Source of the DNA: Alistipes sp. | Lineage (GTDB): Bacteria > Bacteroidota > Bacteroidia > Bacteroidales > Rikenellaceae | Direction: 5' to 3' | Length of the DNA: 64,000 nt | Assembly: GCA_017436185.1 (NCBI GenBank) | Contig: JAFSDP010000007.1 | Coordinates: 1-64,000, forward strand | Shown here: one piece after another, positions 41,668 through 49,491 of the stretch | Layout of the letters: each line of letters opens with the position of its first letter | Position numbering within the stretch: position 1 is the first letter of the stretch | Position numbers and translations under genes: made by a program | The notes under the pieces: generated by a model | Databases searched by the model: none | What the model saw: only the letters and a program-made list of their open reading frames with translations | What the model was told of the DNA's origin: nothing

Positions 41668-41695
41668 CCTCCCTTTGATAAGGGAGGCTTTTTTT
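41668..41695 (+). terminator. Terminator of rny (repeat copy 1)
   Basis: CCTCCCTT pairs with AAGGGAGG around TGAT, then TTTTTTT. An adjacent palindrome TTTGTCGC-TT-GCGACAAA follows. Both recur exactly 156 nt downstream. Confidence 0.85.
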
Positions 41696-41823
41696 GTCGC
41701 TTGCGACAAAATGCCGGGCCAGGTCAAGATCACCGTTATCTGTGAGACCCGTGCCGTTTCGTACGCCAAGTAAGGTTTGTGCCACCGGATACGCCATTCG
41801 GTGACATAGACAATCCCTCCAAA

Positions 41824-41851
41824 CCTCCCTTTGATAAGGGAGGCTTTTTTT
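41824..41851 (+). terminator. Terminator, repeat copy 2
   Basis: Exact duplicate of the hairpin at 41668-41695, behind the second rny-like tail. Confidence 0.8.
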
Positions 41852-41993
41852 GTCGCTTGCGACAAAATGCCGGGGCAGGTCAAGATTACGGTTATCCGTG
41901 AGACCCGAGCCGTTTCGTACGCGAAGTAAGGTTTGTGCCACCGGATACGCCAAGTAAGGCGGCATCGCGAAAATTTCATTCGCTCATTTGTGC

Positions 41994-42024
41994 AAAAAGC
42001 ACCCTCGTGTGAGGGTGCTTTTTT
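41994..42024 (+). terminator. Third terminator behind the rny repeats
   Basis: AAAAAGCACCCTC pairs with GAGGGTGCTTTTT around GTGT. Its sequence is unrelated to the repeated terminators. Confidence 0.85.
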
Positions 42025-42144
42025 GTTGAAGTCGCAACATTCAACGCTCAACTTAAGGCTCGAATTATTGTCCGAAATGTCGCCAAAGTTGTCCGAAAAG
42101 TCGCTGTTTATAATATATATAGGTGTAATGTCGGTTGTTTGTGC

Positions 42145-42152
42145 TACCTTTG
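42145..42152 (+). promoter_or_regulatory. -7 element of the peptide-fimbrillin operon
   Basis: TACCTTTG, about 250 nt before the peptide start, implying an unusually long leader. Confidence 0.6.
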
Positions 42153-42159
42153 TACTCCT

Positions 42160-42399
42160 TTGTAGCCAATTAGCAGATGAAACCAATATCCTTCCGCACG
42201 CCAGACTATAATGTTTGTTGAGCAAGGAGGATTTCGTGAGCAACTGAGCCACGAACGAAAAACACAACGAAAAAGAGATTAAAGAACTTAAAGAGCTTAA
42301 AGCGATTAAAGAAGCAAAAGGATTTCGTTAAAATCCTTAAAATCATTAATATCGTTAATATCATTATCATTAAATAACAAACTAAACAAACAACAAACT
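42160..42399 (+). other. Long repetitive leader of the peptide-fimbrillin operon
   Basis: About 240 nt between the predicted transcription start and the peptide gene. It holds a possible 23-codon upstream frame (ATG 42211, TAA 42280-42282, basic product), four 9-nt units of the form nnTTAAAGn at 42277-42312, and a second 9-nt series TTAAAATCC, TTAAAATCA, TTAATATCG, TTAATATCA at 42328-42363. The rest is AT-rich and unstructured up to the start codon. Confidence 0.55.
42277..42363 (+). repeat. Two adjacent arrays of 9-nt repeats
   Basis: Array 1 at 42277-42312 (GATTAAAGA, ACTTAAAGA, GCTTAAAGC, GATTAAAGA) and array 2 at 42328-42363 (four TTAAnATCn units). Such regular low-complexity sequence is not seen elsewhere in the window. 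Confidence 0.75.
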
Positions 42400-42531
42400 A
42401 TGAAGAAGAACTTTGCAATGGAGGCCTATGAGGCCCCGATGCTGGAGGAGCTCACCATCGAGGTTGAGCAGGGTTTTGCCTCGTCGGTTAGCGACTGGGA
42501 GGATGATGGCGAAATGGATGCCGACGAGTAA
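42400..42531 (+). CDS. Small acidic peptide (43 aa), unknown function
   Basis: MKKNFAMEAYEAPMLEELTI begins the product; it continues EVEQGFASS and ends in a strongly acidic stretch with Asp-Trp-Glu-Asp-Asp. There are 14 acidic residues against two lysines, and no signal peptide or Cys. The layout Y-x-x-P...E-x-G-F-A-x-S resembles a type of short Bacteroidales protein I have seen next to surface-protein genes; I know of no proven function. ATG at 42400 follows a purine-rich leader, and the fimbrillin-like gene begins 24 nt after the stop, so the two share a transcript. It could be a secreted or modified peptide or a regulator; none of these is shown. Confidence 0.7.
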   Translation: MKKNFAMEAYEAPMLEELTIEVEQGFASSVSDWEDDGEMDADE

Positions 42532-42555
42532 CAAATCTTAAATCAAAGGAAAACA

Positions 42556-44646
42556 ATGAAGAAGATTTTTGCTTTGGCTACGCTGCTCGTTGCAGCCCTG
42601 GCCCTGACCAACTGCTCGAAGGAGGAGACCGTTACTCCTGCCGTCGAGAAGAATTTCACCGTTTATGCCGACCTGGGTGCTACCCGTACCATCGCTGATG
42701 GCTACACCACCTCGTGGGCGAGCGGCGACGCTATGAACATCTGGCACGCTGTTGCAGGTGAGACCACCTACACGCACGATGGCGAGTTTACGCTGACCGA
42801 CGCCGAGCTGGGTGCCTTCGATGGTACCGTAACGGGCGTAGAGGAGGGCACGTCGTATGATTGGTTTGCTTTCTACCCCTATCAGTCGTTCAACAGCAGC
42901 AAGACTCCGGCCTACACGGCATACTACGCTATTGCCGCTCAGACGCAGCAGCAGACGGGCGACAACAACACCACCCACACGAGCAATGCTCCCCTCTACG
43001 GTGTAGTTAAGGGTGGCAGCTCGGTTGCTCCCGAGTTCTCGATGAAGCACCTTTCGTCGATGCTGAAGATCAAGGTTACCAACCTGGTTGATGAGGCTAT
43101 CTCGGTTAAGTCGATCGTGGTTGCTACCGAAAGCTCGAAGATCACGGGTACCTTCCACGTGGATATGACGGGCGAGGCTCCTGCCTACACGAGCAGCGGT
43201 GACACCTACACCTTCACCACCGCTACGCTGAACGTAGCCGAGGGTGGCGACCTGGCTGCCGAGGGTGGTTCGGCCGACTACTACCTGACCATCTGCCCCT
43301 TCACGGCTGCCGAGGGTGAGACGCTGACCGTGACGGTCACCAACAACGGCGACGAGGTTTGCGAGCGCACCTACACGCTCAATGGCAAGACCTTCAACCC
43401 GGGCAAGGTAACGACCCTCAACTTCGATTTCGAGGCTAACGCCGAGATGGAGTGGACGACGATTGCCGACATCCACGCTGCTACGGCTGAGGGCACCTAC
43501 AACATTCAGAATGCTACGGTTGTTGCCGTTGGTAAGTACAACAGCCTGCTCTATGATGGCACGGGCTACCTCTATTCGTATCAGGACCTGGGTGTTGCCG
43601 TAGGCGATGTAATCAACATCACCAACGCACTGACCTCGACCTATGGTGAGCGCCAGATTAAGAGCGGCGCTACGGTTGAGAAGATTGGCACCACGACCGT
43701 TGAGCACCCCACCCCCGAGGTAATTGCTGACGCTGCTGCTTTCAACGCACTCACGAGCGACTATACGGTAGGTCAGTACGTAACTATCTACGCTTCGAAT
43801 CTCAGCATTGGCAGCTATCTCAACTTCTACGTTGATGGCGGTTCGAAGACCGGTTCGTTTATCACCCCGTCGGATACGGCAGAGTTGGTAGCCCTCAATG
43901 GTCTGCCTGCTAAGATTACGGGTTATGTTTGCTACCTCAACTCGTCGAACTACTTCTATGTATTTATGACCGACATCGAGGCTTTGCCCTACTTGAAAGT
44001 TAGCGAGAACTCGTTGTCGTGGAATGCTGATGACATTAAGACCAAGGCTGTAACTGTTTCGTCGGATGCTGAGGGTTGGACTGTTCAGTCGGCTCCGGAG
44101 TGGGTAGAGGCCGTTTATGGCAATGCAACCACCTTGGCTGTTACGCCGCAGGTAAACACGGCAGCTGAGGAGCGTAGCGGTGTTATCGTACTGAAGCACG
44201 CCACGGAGGATATCACGACCGAGGTTGCAGTTTCGCAGGGTGCTGCAGGTGCAGCTGCTGTTTATACCGCTGAGTTTGTAGGCGACAGCGCCACCTTCGT
44301 ATATAGTGGCAGCGGTGCAACGGGTATTATGACTGCTACGGATGGTACGGTAAGCATCGTACTGGCTAAGGGTAGCTCTACGTCGAACGTAAATTACAGC
44401 TACTACAACCCCGTTCGTATGTACAAGAGCCACACACTGACCTTCTCGGGTGCAAAAATCAAGAAGATTGTTGTTACCTGCTCGAGCTCGACGTATGCAA
44501 GTTACCTGACCGTTCAGACCGGTACGGGTACGATTACCACGAGTGGTTCGGATGCTACCTACACCTGCGATGGTGACACCGAGGTTGTATTCTCGAACAC
44601 CGCACAGGTGCGTTTCTCGAAGATTGTTGTTACCTACGAGAAGTAA
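42556..44646 (+). CDS. Fimbrillin-like/BACON-domain surface lipoprotein
   Basis: 696 residues. Lipobox LALTNCSKE (Cys near residue 20). An N-terminal fimbrillin-like region (about 30-300; TRTIADGYTTSWASGDAMNIW, APEFSMKHLSSMLKIKV) is followed by an OB-fold-like domain (about 300-390; TYNIQNATVVAVGKYNSLLYDG), a similar region up to about 475, a BACON domain (about 478-575; SLSWNADDIKTKAVTVSS, WVEAV, RSGVIVLKH) and a C-terminal beta-sandwich that binds an unknown ligand. Such proteins are exposed adhesins or glycan binders. It shares a transcript with the peptide at 42400 and ends at a terminator. Confidence 0.82.
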   Translation: MKKIFALATLLVAALALTNCSKEETVTPAVEKNFTVYADLGATRTIADGYTTSWASGDAMNIWHAVAGETTYTHDGEFTLTDAELGAFDGTVTGVEEGTSYDWFAFYPYQSFNSSKTPAYTAYYAIAAQTQQQTGDNNTTHTSNAPLYGVVKGGSSVAPEFSMKHLSSMLKIKVTNLVDEAISVKSIVVATESSKITGTFHVDMTGEAPAYTSSGDTYTFTTATLNVAEGGDLAAEGGSADYYLTICPFTAAEGETLTVTVTNNGDEVCERTYTLNGKTFNPGKVTTLNFDFEANAEMEWTTIADIHAATAEGTYNIQNATVVAVGKYNSLLYDGTGYLYSYQDLGVAVGDVINITNALTSTYGERQIKSGATVEKIGTTTVEHPTPEVIADAAAFNALTSDYTVGQYVTIYASNLSIGSYLNFYVDGGSKTGSFITPSDTAELVALNGLPAKITGYVCYLNSSNYFYVFMTDIEALPYLKVSENSLSWNADDIKTKAVTVSSDAEGWTVQSAPEWVEAVYGNATTLAVTPQVNTAAEERSGVIVLKHATEDITTEVAVSQGAAGAAAVYTAEFVGDSATFVYSGSGATGIMTATDGTVSIVLAKGSSTSNVNYSYYNPVRMYKSHTLTFSGAKIKKIVVTCSSSTYASYLTVQTGTGTITTSGSDATYTCDGDTEVVFSNTAQVRFSKIVVTYEK

Positions 44647-44672
44647 GTAATTCCAATCCAATCGTTATAGAA

Positions 44673-44706
44673 AATGGTGTCCGAGCGATCGGGCACCATT
44701 TTTTTT
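44673..44706 (+). terminator. Terminator of the peptide-fimbrillin operon
   Basis: AATGGTG.CC pairs with GG.CACCATT around GAGCGAT, then eight T. Confidence 0.85.
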
Positions 44707-44811
44707 GTGGGGTGCGATAGAAACGGGGGCGGCAAATGCTCTATATCTGTTGCGATGGGGCGAAAGGCAAGTCGGACCGTGCTTGTGCAACGATTTGGCA
44801 GAACCTAACGT

Positions 44812-44819
44812 TACCTTTG
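44812..44819 (+). promoter_or_regulatory. -7 element of the AAA ATPase gene
   Basis: TACCTTTG, 31 nt before the ATG at 44851. No well-spaced -33 element is visible. Confidence 0.55.
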
Positions 44820-44850
44820 TCGTGTGAAGCTGATGTAAAAACCTAAAACG

Positions 44851-46599
44851 ATGTGTGCTATGAAGAAGAGATTGAGACTGAACGACCCCGACGACATTTT
44901 TGACATGACGCTGGATAGCTTCGTGGAGGAGCAGACCCCCGCCAAGCCTTCCAAACCGACCCCCAAGCGCCGCAAGTGGGACATCCTCGCTGCGGTGGAT
45001 GAGATTTGCAACATAGCACGCAACGACGGCCTTGATGCCGTGCTGGGCGAAGCGGCACTCACACCCATCAACTACCTGCGCCGCCGTTTCAAGCTCAACC
45101 ACAACGAGGCCCTCTTCCTGGCCCTATTCATCAATATGAGCGACGACCGACAGCTCGCCTACAGCGACTTTGCCCGCTTTTTGAACTGCTCGCGCATCCG
45201 TGTGATTCGCATCAGCACGGCCATCGACACCCTTGTCGAGCGTCGCTATGTGCAGCACCGCCACCGCGACAACAACTACTGGGTCGAGGAGGCCTTCATC
45301 GAAGCCTGCAAGCGCAACGAAGTCTATGCGCCCGTGGTGCACAAAGGGCTCTCGTGCGAAGAGCTCTTCGACGAGATTGGCCCCCTGGCGCAGTTGCGTA
45401 TGGAAGACGACATCGATTTCGAGACCTTCGCTGCGCGTGTAACCGAGTTGATGGACAACAACCCCCATCTGAACTTCGTGAAGCGCATCAAAGAGCTCAA
45501 TCTCGTGGACAAAATCGACGAGATGCTGCTGGTGTGGTTCTGCGATATGCTTATCAATCGTGACGACGAGATGATCATCTGGCGTGACATCAACCAACTC
45601 GTCAGCGACCGTCGTCAGCAGCGTCGAGTGCGCAAACAGCTCTTCGAGGGGGGACACATCCTCTTCCGTGAGGGCTATGTGCAGTACCGCAACGAAGAGG
45701 GAATGGCCAAGCGTGACGAGTTGTGTCTGACCACCAAAGCCAAGCAGGTGCTGCTCGAAGAGATCGAAGGGGTGCAAAACACCCAGGAGGTGCGCCATCG
45801 CAACCTCATCGACCACACCACCCTCTCAGCCAAGCGGCTCTTCTACAACTCGCAGGAGACCCGTCAGATTGAGCGTCTGGCCGAGCTGCTCAGCCCCAAG
45901 AACTTCGACGGCATCTGCGCCCGCCTCGAAGAGAAGGGAATGCGCAAAGGGTTTGCCTGCCTCTTTCACGGCTCGCCCGGTACGGGTAAGACCGAGACGG
46001 TGATGCAGCTGGCCCGCCTCACGGGGCGTGACATTATGCAGGTCAATATCGCCGGCATCAAAGGGTCGTTCGTGGGCGAGAGCGAGAAGAACATCAAAGA
46101 TATCTTCGACCGCTACCGCTCGCTCGTCAAGCAGATGAAGGTAGCCCCCATCCTCCTCTTCAACGAAGCTGATGCCATCTTCGGCTGCCGTATGGAGCGC
46201 ACCGAACGTGCCGTAGATAAGATGGAGAATGCCATTCAGAACATCATCCTCCAGGAGATGGAGTCGATGGAGGGTATTCTGATTGCCACGACCAACCTCA
46301 CCGCCTCGCTCGACCCCGCCTTTGAACGTCGCTTCATCTACAAAATTGCCTTCTCGAAGCCCTCCGTCGAAGCCAAATGCGCCATCTGGCGAGAGATGCT
46401 GCCCGAATTAAGCGAGGAGGAGGCCCGCTCGTTGGCCGTCGGCTACGACCTGAGCGGCGGACAAATCGAGAATGTCGCCCGCAAGCAGGCCGTAGAGTAC
46501 ATCCTCACGGGGCAGACCGTGCAGCTCACCACGCTGCGTGAGTTCTGCGATGCCGAGCGGCTCTCGAAGCAGTCGAATCGCCGCCCGATGGGCTTCTAA
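44851..46599 (+). CDS. AAA-family ATPase of unknown role (582 aa)
   Basis: The C-terminal third is an AAA domain: Walker A LFHGSPGTGKTE with Lys380, Walker B LLFNEADAIF with Glu439, sensor 1 IATTNL and arginine finger region ASLDPAFERRF. The residue before the Walker B Glu is Asn438 instead of the usual Asp, which may slow metal coordination. Residues 1 to about 330 are helical and charged with no membrane segment (YLRRRFKLNHNEALFLALFIN, a possible winged-helix-like part near 70-150). It resembles cytoplasmic AAA proteins annotated only as ATP-binding in Bacteroidetes. ATG at 44851 or 44860 are both possible. It is a single gene between its own promoter and a terminator. Confidence 0.8.
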   Translation: MCAMKKRLRLNDPDDIFDMTLDSFVEEQTPAKPSKPTPKRRKWDILAAVDEICNIARNDGLDAVLGEAALTPINYLRRRFKLNHNEALFLALFINMSDDRQLAYSDFARFLNCSRIRVIRISTAIDTLVERRYVQHRHRDNNYWVEEAFIEACKRNEVYAPVVHKGLSCEELFDEIGPLAQLRMEDDIDFETFAARVTELMDNNPHLNFVKRIKELNLVDKIDEMLLVWFCDMLINRDDEMIIWRDINQLVSDRRQQRRVRKQLFEGGHILFREGYVQYRNEEGMAKRDELCLTTKAKQVLLEEIEGVQNTQEVRHRNLIDHTTLSAKRLFYNSQETRQIERLAELLSPKNFDGICARLEEKGMRKGFACLFHGSPGTGKTETVMQLARLTGRDIMQVNIAGIKGSFVGESEKNIKDIFDRYRSLVKQMKVAPILLFNEADAIFGCRMERTERAVDKMENAIQNIILQEMESMEGILIATTNLTASLDPAFERRFIYKIAFSKPSVEAKCAIWREMLPELSEEEARSLAVGYDLSGGQIENVARKQAVEYILTGQTVQLTTLREFCDAERLSKQSNRRPMGF

Positions 46600-46602
46600 C
46601 AC

Positions 46603-46635
46603 AAAAAAGGCTGCCCCATCGGGACAGCCTTTTTC
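46603..46635. terminator. Terminator shared by AAA ATPase and GH31 genes
   Basis: AAAAAGGCTG.CCC pairs with GGG.CAGCCTTTTT around CATC; T-runs on both strands make it bidirectional between two convergent genes. Confidence 0.88.
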
Positions 46636-46641
46636 TTTTCG

Positions 46642-49404
46642 TTAGCGGATCTCGACCCGCTGACCTGCGTAGCGCACAAAGTGCTCCTTCACCCCCGAGG
46701 GCGAGATGATGCGCACCGTGATGTTGCGTTGGGCAACCATTCCCGGGTAGGAGCCGGTGCGCTCGCCGAGGATAAATCGGCCCTCCTTCTCGATCCACCA
46801 CATCGGGATGCGGGTCGAGAGGCCCTGTTCGTAGTCGTAGCTCACGCCGTCGTCCTCGTAGAGGGTGAAGCGGCCGTTGCGCCCCGTATAGACATTGATC
46901 GTCAGGGCGTGGTCCTGTCGCTCGGCGGTGTAGCGAATGGGGTGGCCCATCGGCACAATCTCGCCACCACGAGCAAACAAGGGGGTGCGCTCGTAGGGGG
47001 CATCGACCGTCATACGGCAACCACCTTGCACCGCCTTCTCGGTGTAGAAGTCGTACCAAAGGCCGTGCGGCAGGTAGATCTCACGGCTGCGGGCCTTATA
47101 GGTATAGACGGGGCAGACCAGCAGGGCATCGCCCAGCATAAACTGATCGCCAATGTGGGGCGTGGCCTCCTCGGAGGTGAAGTCCATCACCAAGGGGCGC
47201 ATCAGCGTATAATCGTCGAACCAGGTGCGAGAGGCCAGCGTATAGAGGTAGGGCATCAGGCGGTAACGCAGCTCGTTGTAGTAGCACATACTGCGGTAGG
47301 CGGGGTGCGACTCGGGGGCAATATGGTAGAGCTCACGGTAGGGATATTGGCCGTGCGAGCGGTACAGAGGGGTGAAGGCGCCCCACTGGTGCCAACGGGC
47401 GTTCAGCTCACGCCACTCCTCCATCGCCTCGCTTCCCTCGGTCGCCTTCTCGAACTTCTTCTGCACCGAGAAGCCGCCCACATCCTGCGTCCAATAGGGG
47501 ATGCCCGCCATCGAGAAGTTCAGGCCCGCCGAGATCTGCGCCTTCATATCCTCCCAGCAGGTGCCGATATCACCCGACCAGGTGGCCGTCGAGTAGCGTT
47601 GCAGCCCCGCAAAGCCCGAGCGGGTCAAGAGGAAGACACGTTGGTTGGGTTTCTCGCCTCGCTGACCGTTGTAGATGGCCTCGGCATTCATCAGCGCATA
47701 GGCGTTCAGGTAGCGGGTCGAAGAGCCGAGGTAGGTCGGGCCGGACAAGGCCTTGCGGTACTCCAACGAGGCATTCGACAGAATATCGGGCTCCGAAGCA
47801 TCCATCCACCAGGCATCGACCCCCAGCGGGAGGTAGTGGTCGCTCATCTGCTGCCAGAACAGGCGGCGTGCCTCGGGGTTGTAGGCATCGTAGAACGAGC
47901 CGATGTAGCCCTTGCCAATCCAATCACGCACGCTGTCTGTCACGGCACGGGGATAGATCGCACCGAGCGAATCCAACTCCTTGTAGTGGTCGGTGGTGAT
48001 GTAGAACTTCGGCCAAACCGAAATCATAAAGCGGGCATTCATTGCGTGGAGCGAATCGACCATCTGCTTGGGGTCGGGGAAGCGAGCCGCATCGAACTCG
48101 TGGCTACCCCACTGATCCTCCTCCCAATGCGACCAATCAAGGACGATGTTATCCAGACCAATGCCCCGCTTGCGGTACTTGGCAACGGTTGCGAGTACCT
48201 CCTCCTGCGTCTTGTAACGCTCACGGCTCTGCCAAAAGCCCATCGCCCACTTGGGCATAATCTGTGCCTTACCCGTCAGGCGACGGTAGCCCGAAATCAC
48301 CTCGTCGGCATCGCTACCCAGAACGAAGTAGTAGTCGATCTGGTCGGCCATCTCGCTCCACCACGACATCTTGTTCTGCTCCAACTTATCGACCGGCGAA
48401 AGGGCCTTCAGCGAGATATACGACACCCCGCCATCGGGTCGCCACTCCACTCGCAGGTGCTTCTTCTCGCCTGCCTTGAAGTCCAGCTCGAACTTCACGC
48501 TGTTGGGGTTCCAGGCCGTGCGCCAATGTTCGGGCACGACCTCACGGCCATCGACATAGAGTTTCGTATAGCCGGCGTAGTAGAGTTGGAAGCGGTGGAT
48601 GCCCGCCTCACGGGCCTTCAAATCGCCCTCCCAGGTAATCTCCGAGCCATAAAAGTGGGGCAAAAACTCCTCCGGAAAATGCTTTACCTTCTCCAAATCG
48701 GCATAGTCGAGTCGCTCTTCGGTGCGCTCAACCATCAGCCCCTTGCGGGAGCGGTAGGTAGCCGTAAGCCCTTCGCTTTCGAACAACTCGTCGAGGTTGG
48801 CGTAGTCGCGCGGATCGCCCCAGCGGGTCAATGAATAGTTATCCCACAGCAAACCGTAGCCACGGCTCGACACGACGAACGGTACCGAGACCTTCGTATT
48901 GTATTGGTAGAGGGTCTCGTTCTTGCCCTTGTAGTTGAACTCATCGCTCTGGTGTTGGCCCAGGCCGTAGAAGCCCTCGTAGATGGGCGAAAGGAATTTC
49001 TGGCGGATGGTATAGCCCTTATCGCCATCGACCTCGATGGGGGTAAACGAGCGGCTGTCCTCGCTCAAGAGTTGGCGACCCTGGCGGTCGAAGAAATCGA
49101 CACGGCCATTCTGACGCTTCACCACCACCGACACGGCGGCCGTCTTCAGTTCGACCTGCGTCTCGCCCTCCACAATCTCGAAGGGTGGGCGGCTCTGCTG
49201 CGGAAGCACAGCCAAAGAGGCTCGCTCTGAGAAGCGGCGTTCGGGGGTCGAAGAGATGCGGATGATGGTCTCCGAGACCGCCTCCACACGCACACGGGTG
49301 CCATCCTCGGCCACCACAATCATCCCCTCGGAGGTGGGGGTTACGATGCGGGTGCAGCCCGAAAGAGCCACCACGGCGAGTAATATCAGAAGGATTCGTT
49401 TCAT
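46642..49404 (-). CDS. GH31 family glycosidase (alpha-xylosidase-like) lipoprotein
   Basis: 920 residues from MKRILLILLAVVALSGC (lipobox Cys17). After the N-terminal beta domain there is an insert at about 240-335 (HFYGSEITWEGDLKAREAG, FQLYYAGYTKLYVDG) that looks like a PA14 domain, as in Bacteroides alpha-xylosidases. The (beta/alpha)8 barrel has nucleophile Asp535 in WWMDASEPD and acid/base Asp612 in TWSGDIGTCW. GH31 enzymes release alpha-linked xylose, glucose or galactose; the PA14 insert and DASEP motif favour alpha-xylosidase, but the pectin setting could imply another sugar. It has its own promoter, embedded in the susD terminator. Confidence 0.87.
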   Translation of the reverse strand: MKRILLILLAVVALSGCTRIVTPTSEGMIVVAEDGTRVRVEAVSETIIRISSTPERRFSERASLAVLPQQSRPPFEIVEGETQVELKTAAVSVVVKRQNGRVDFFDRQGRQLLSEDSRSFTPIEVDGDKGYTIRQKFLSPIYEGFYGLGQHQSDEFNYKGKNETLYQYNTKVSVPFVVSSRGYGLLWDNYSLTRWGDPRDYANLDELFESEGLTATYRSRKGLMVERTEERLDYADLEKVKHFPEEFLPHFYGSEITWEGDLKAREAGIHRFQLYYAGYTKLYVDGREVVPEHWRTAWNPNSVKFELDFKAGEKKHLRVEWRPDGGVSYISLKALSPVDKLEQNKMSWWSEMADQIDYYFVLGSDADEVISGYRRLTGKAQIMPKWAMGFWQSRERYKTQEEVLATVAKYRKRGIGLDNIVLDWSHWEEDQWGSHEFDAARFPDPKQMVDSLHAMNARFMISVWPKFYITTDHYKELDSLGAIYPRAVTDSVRDWIGKGYIGSFYDAYNPEARRLFWQQMSDHYLPLGVDAWWMDASEPDILSNASLEYRKALSGPTYLGSSTRYLNAYALMNAEAIYNGQRGEKPNQRVFLLTRSGFAGLQRYSTATWSGDIGTCWEDMKAQISAGLNFSMAGIPYWTQDVGGFSVQKKFEKATEGSEAMEEWRELNARWHQWGAFTPLYRSHGQYPYRELYHIAPESHPAYRSMCYYNELRYRLMPYLYTLASRTWFDDYTLMRPLVMDFTSEEATPHIGDQFMLGDALLVCPVYTYKARSREIYLPHGLWYDFYTEKAVQGGCRMTVDAPYERTPLFARGGEIVPMGHPIRYTAERQDHALTINVYTGRNGRFTLYEDDGVSYDYEQGLSTRIPMWWIEKEGRFILGERTGSYPGMVAQRNITVRIISPSGVKEHFVRYAGQRVEIR

Positions 49405-49426
49405 ACCAAGTCGCATTTATCTTTCA

Positions 49427-49456
49427 CAAAGATAGAAAAAAAGTCCGTCTGCGCAA
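49427..49456 (-). promoter_or_regulatory. Promoter of GH31 within the susD terminator
   Basis: On the minus strand, TTG at 49456-49454, 19 nt spacer, TATCTTTG at 49434-49427, 22 nt before the start. The TTG lies in the loop of the terminator hairpin. Confidence 0.7.
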
Positions 49457-49472
49457 TGCAGACGGACTTTTT
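49438..49472 (-). terminator. Terminator of susC-susD
   Basis: A perfect 15-bp stem (AAAAAGTCCGTCTGC with GCAGACGGACTTTTT) around a 5-nt loop, 20 nt after the susD stop. Confidence 0.9.
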
Positions 49473-49491
49473 AGTTGAGCAACGCAACAAA

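Larger units (their letters stand above)
41558..41952 (+). repeat. 156-bp tandem repeat of the rny 3' end and terminator (2.5 copies)
   Basis: Copy 1 (41558-41713) is the last rny codons plus its terminator, copy 2 is 41714-41869, and copy 3 (41870-41952) is partial. Each holds about 20 codons ending in VSYAK and TAA. The coding parts differ at seven sites between copies 1 and 2, six of them synonymous (the other is Arg to Cys); the roughly 90 nt from the stop codon to the next copy are identical. Copy 3 ends at ACGCCA and rejoins AGTAAGG, repeating 14 nt (TACGCCAAGTAAGG) from the end of copy 2. Confidence 0.9.

Noticed and set aside
41711..41929. Two 20-codon ATG frames in the rny repeat copies as separate small genes
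   Set aside because: They match the rny tail exactly in function and end, no ribosome-binding context precedes them, and each sits behind a terminator; they are better seen as duplicated gene ends.
42211..42282. 23-codon basic upstream frame in the fimbrillin leader as a real gene
   Set aside because: It is short, has no homology that I recognise and could occur by chance in AT-rich DNA; it is kept only as a possible leader peptide in the findings.
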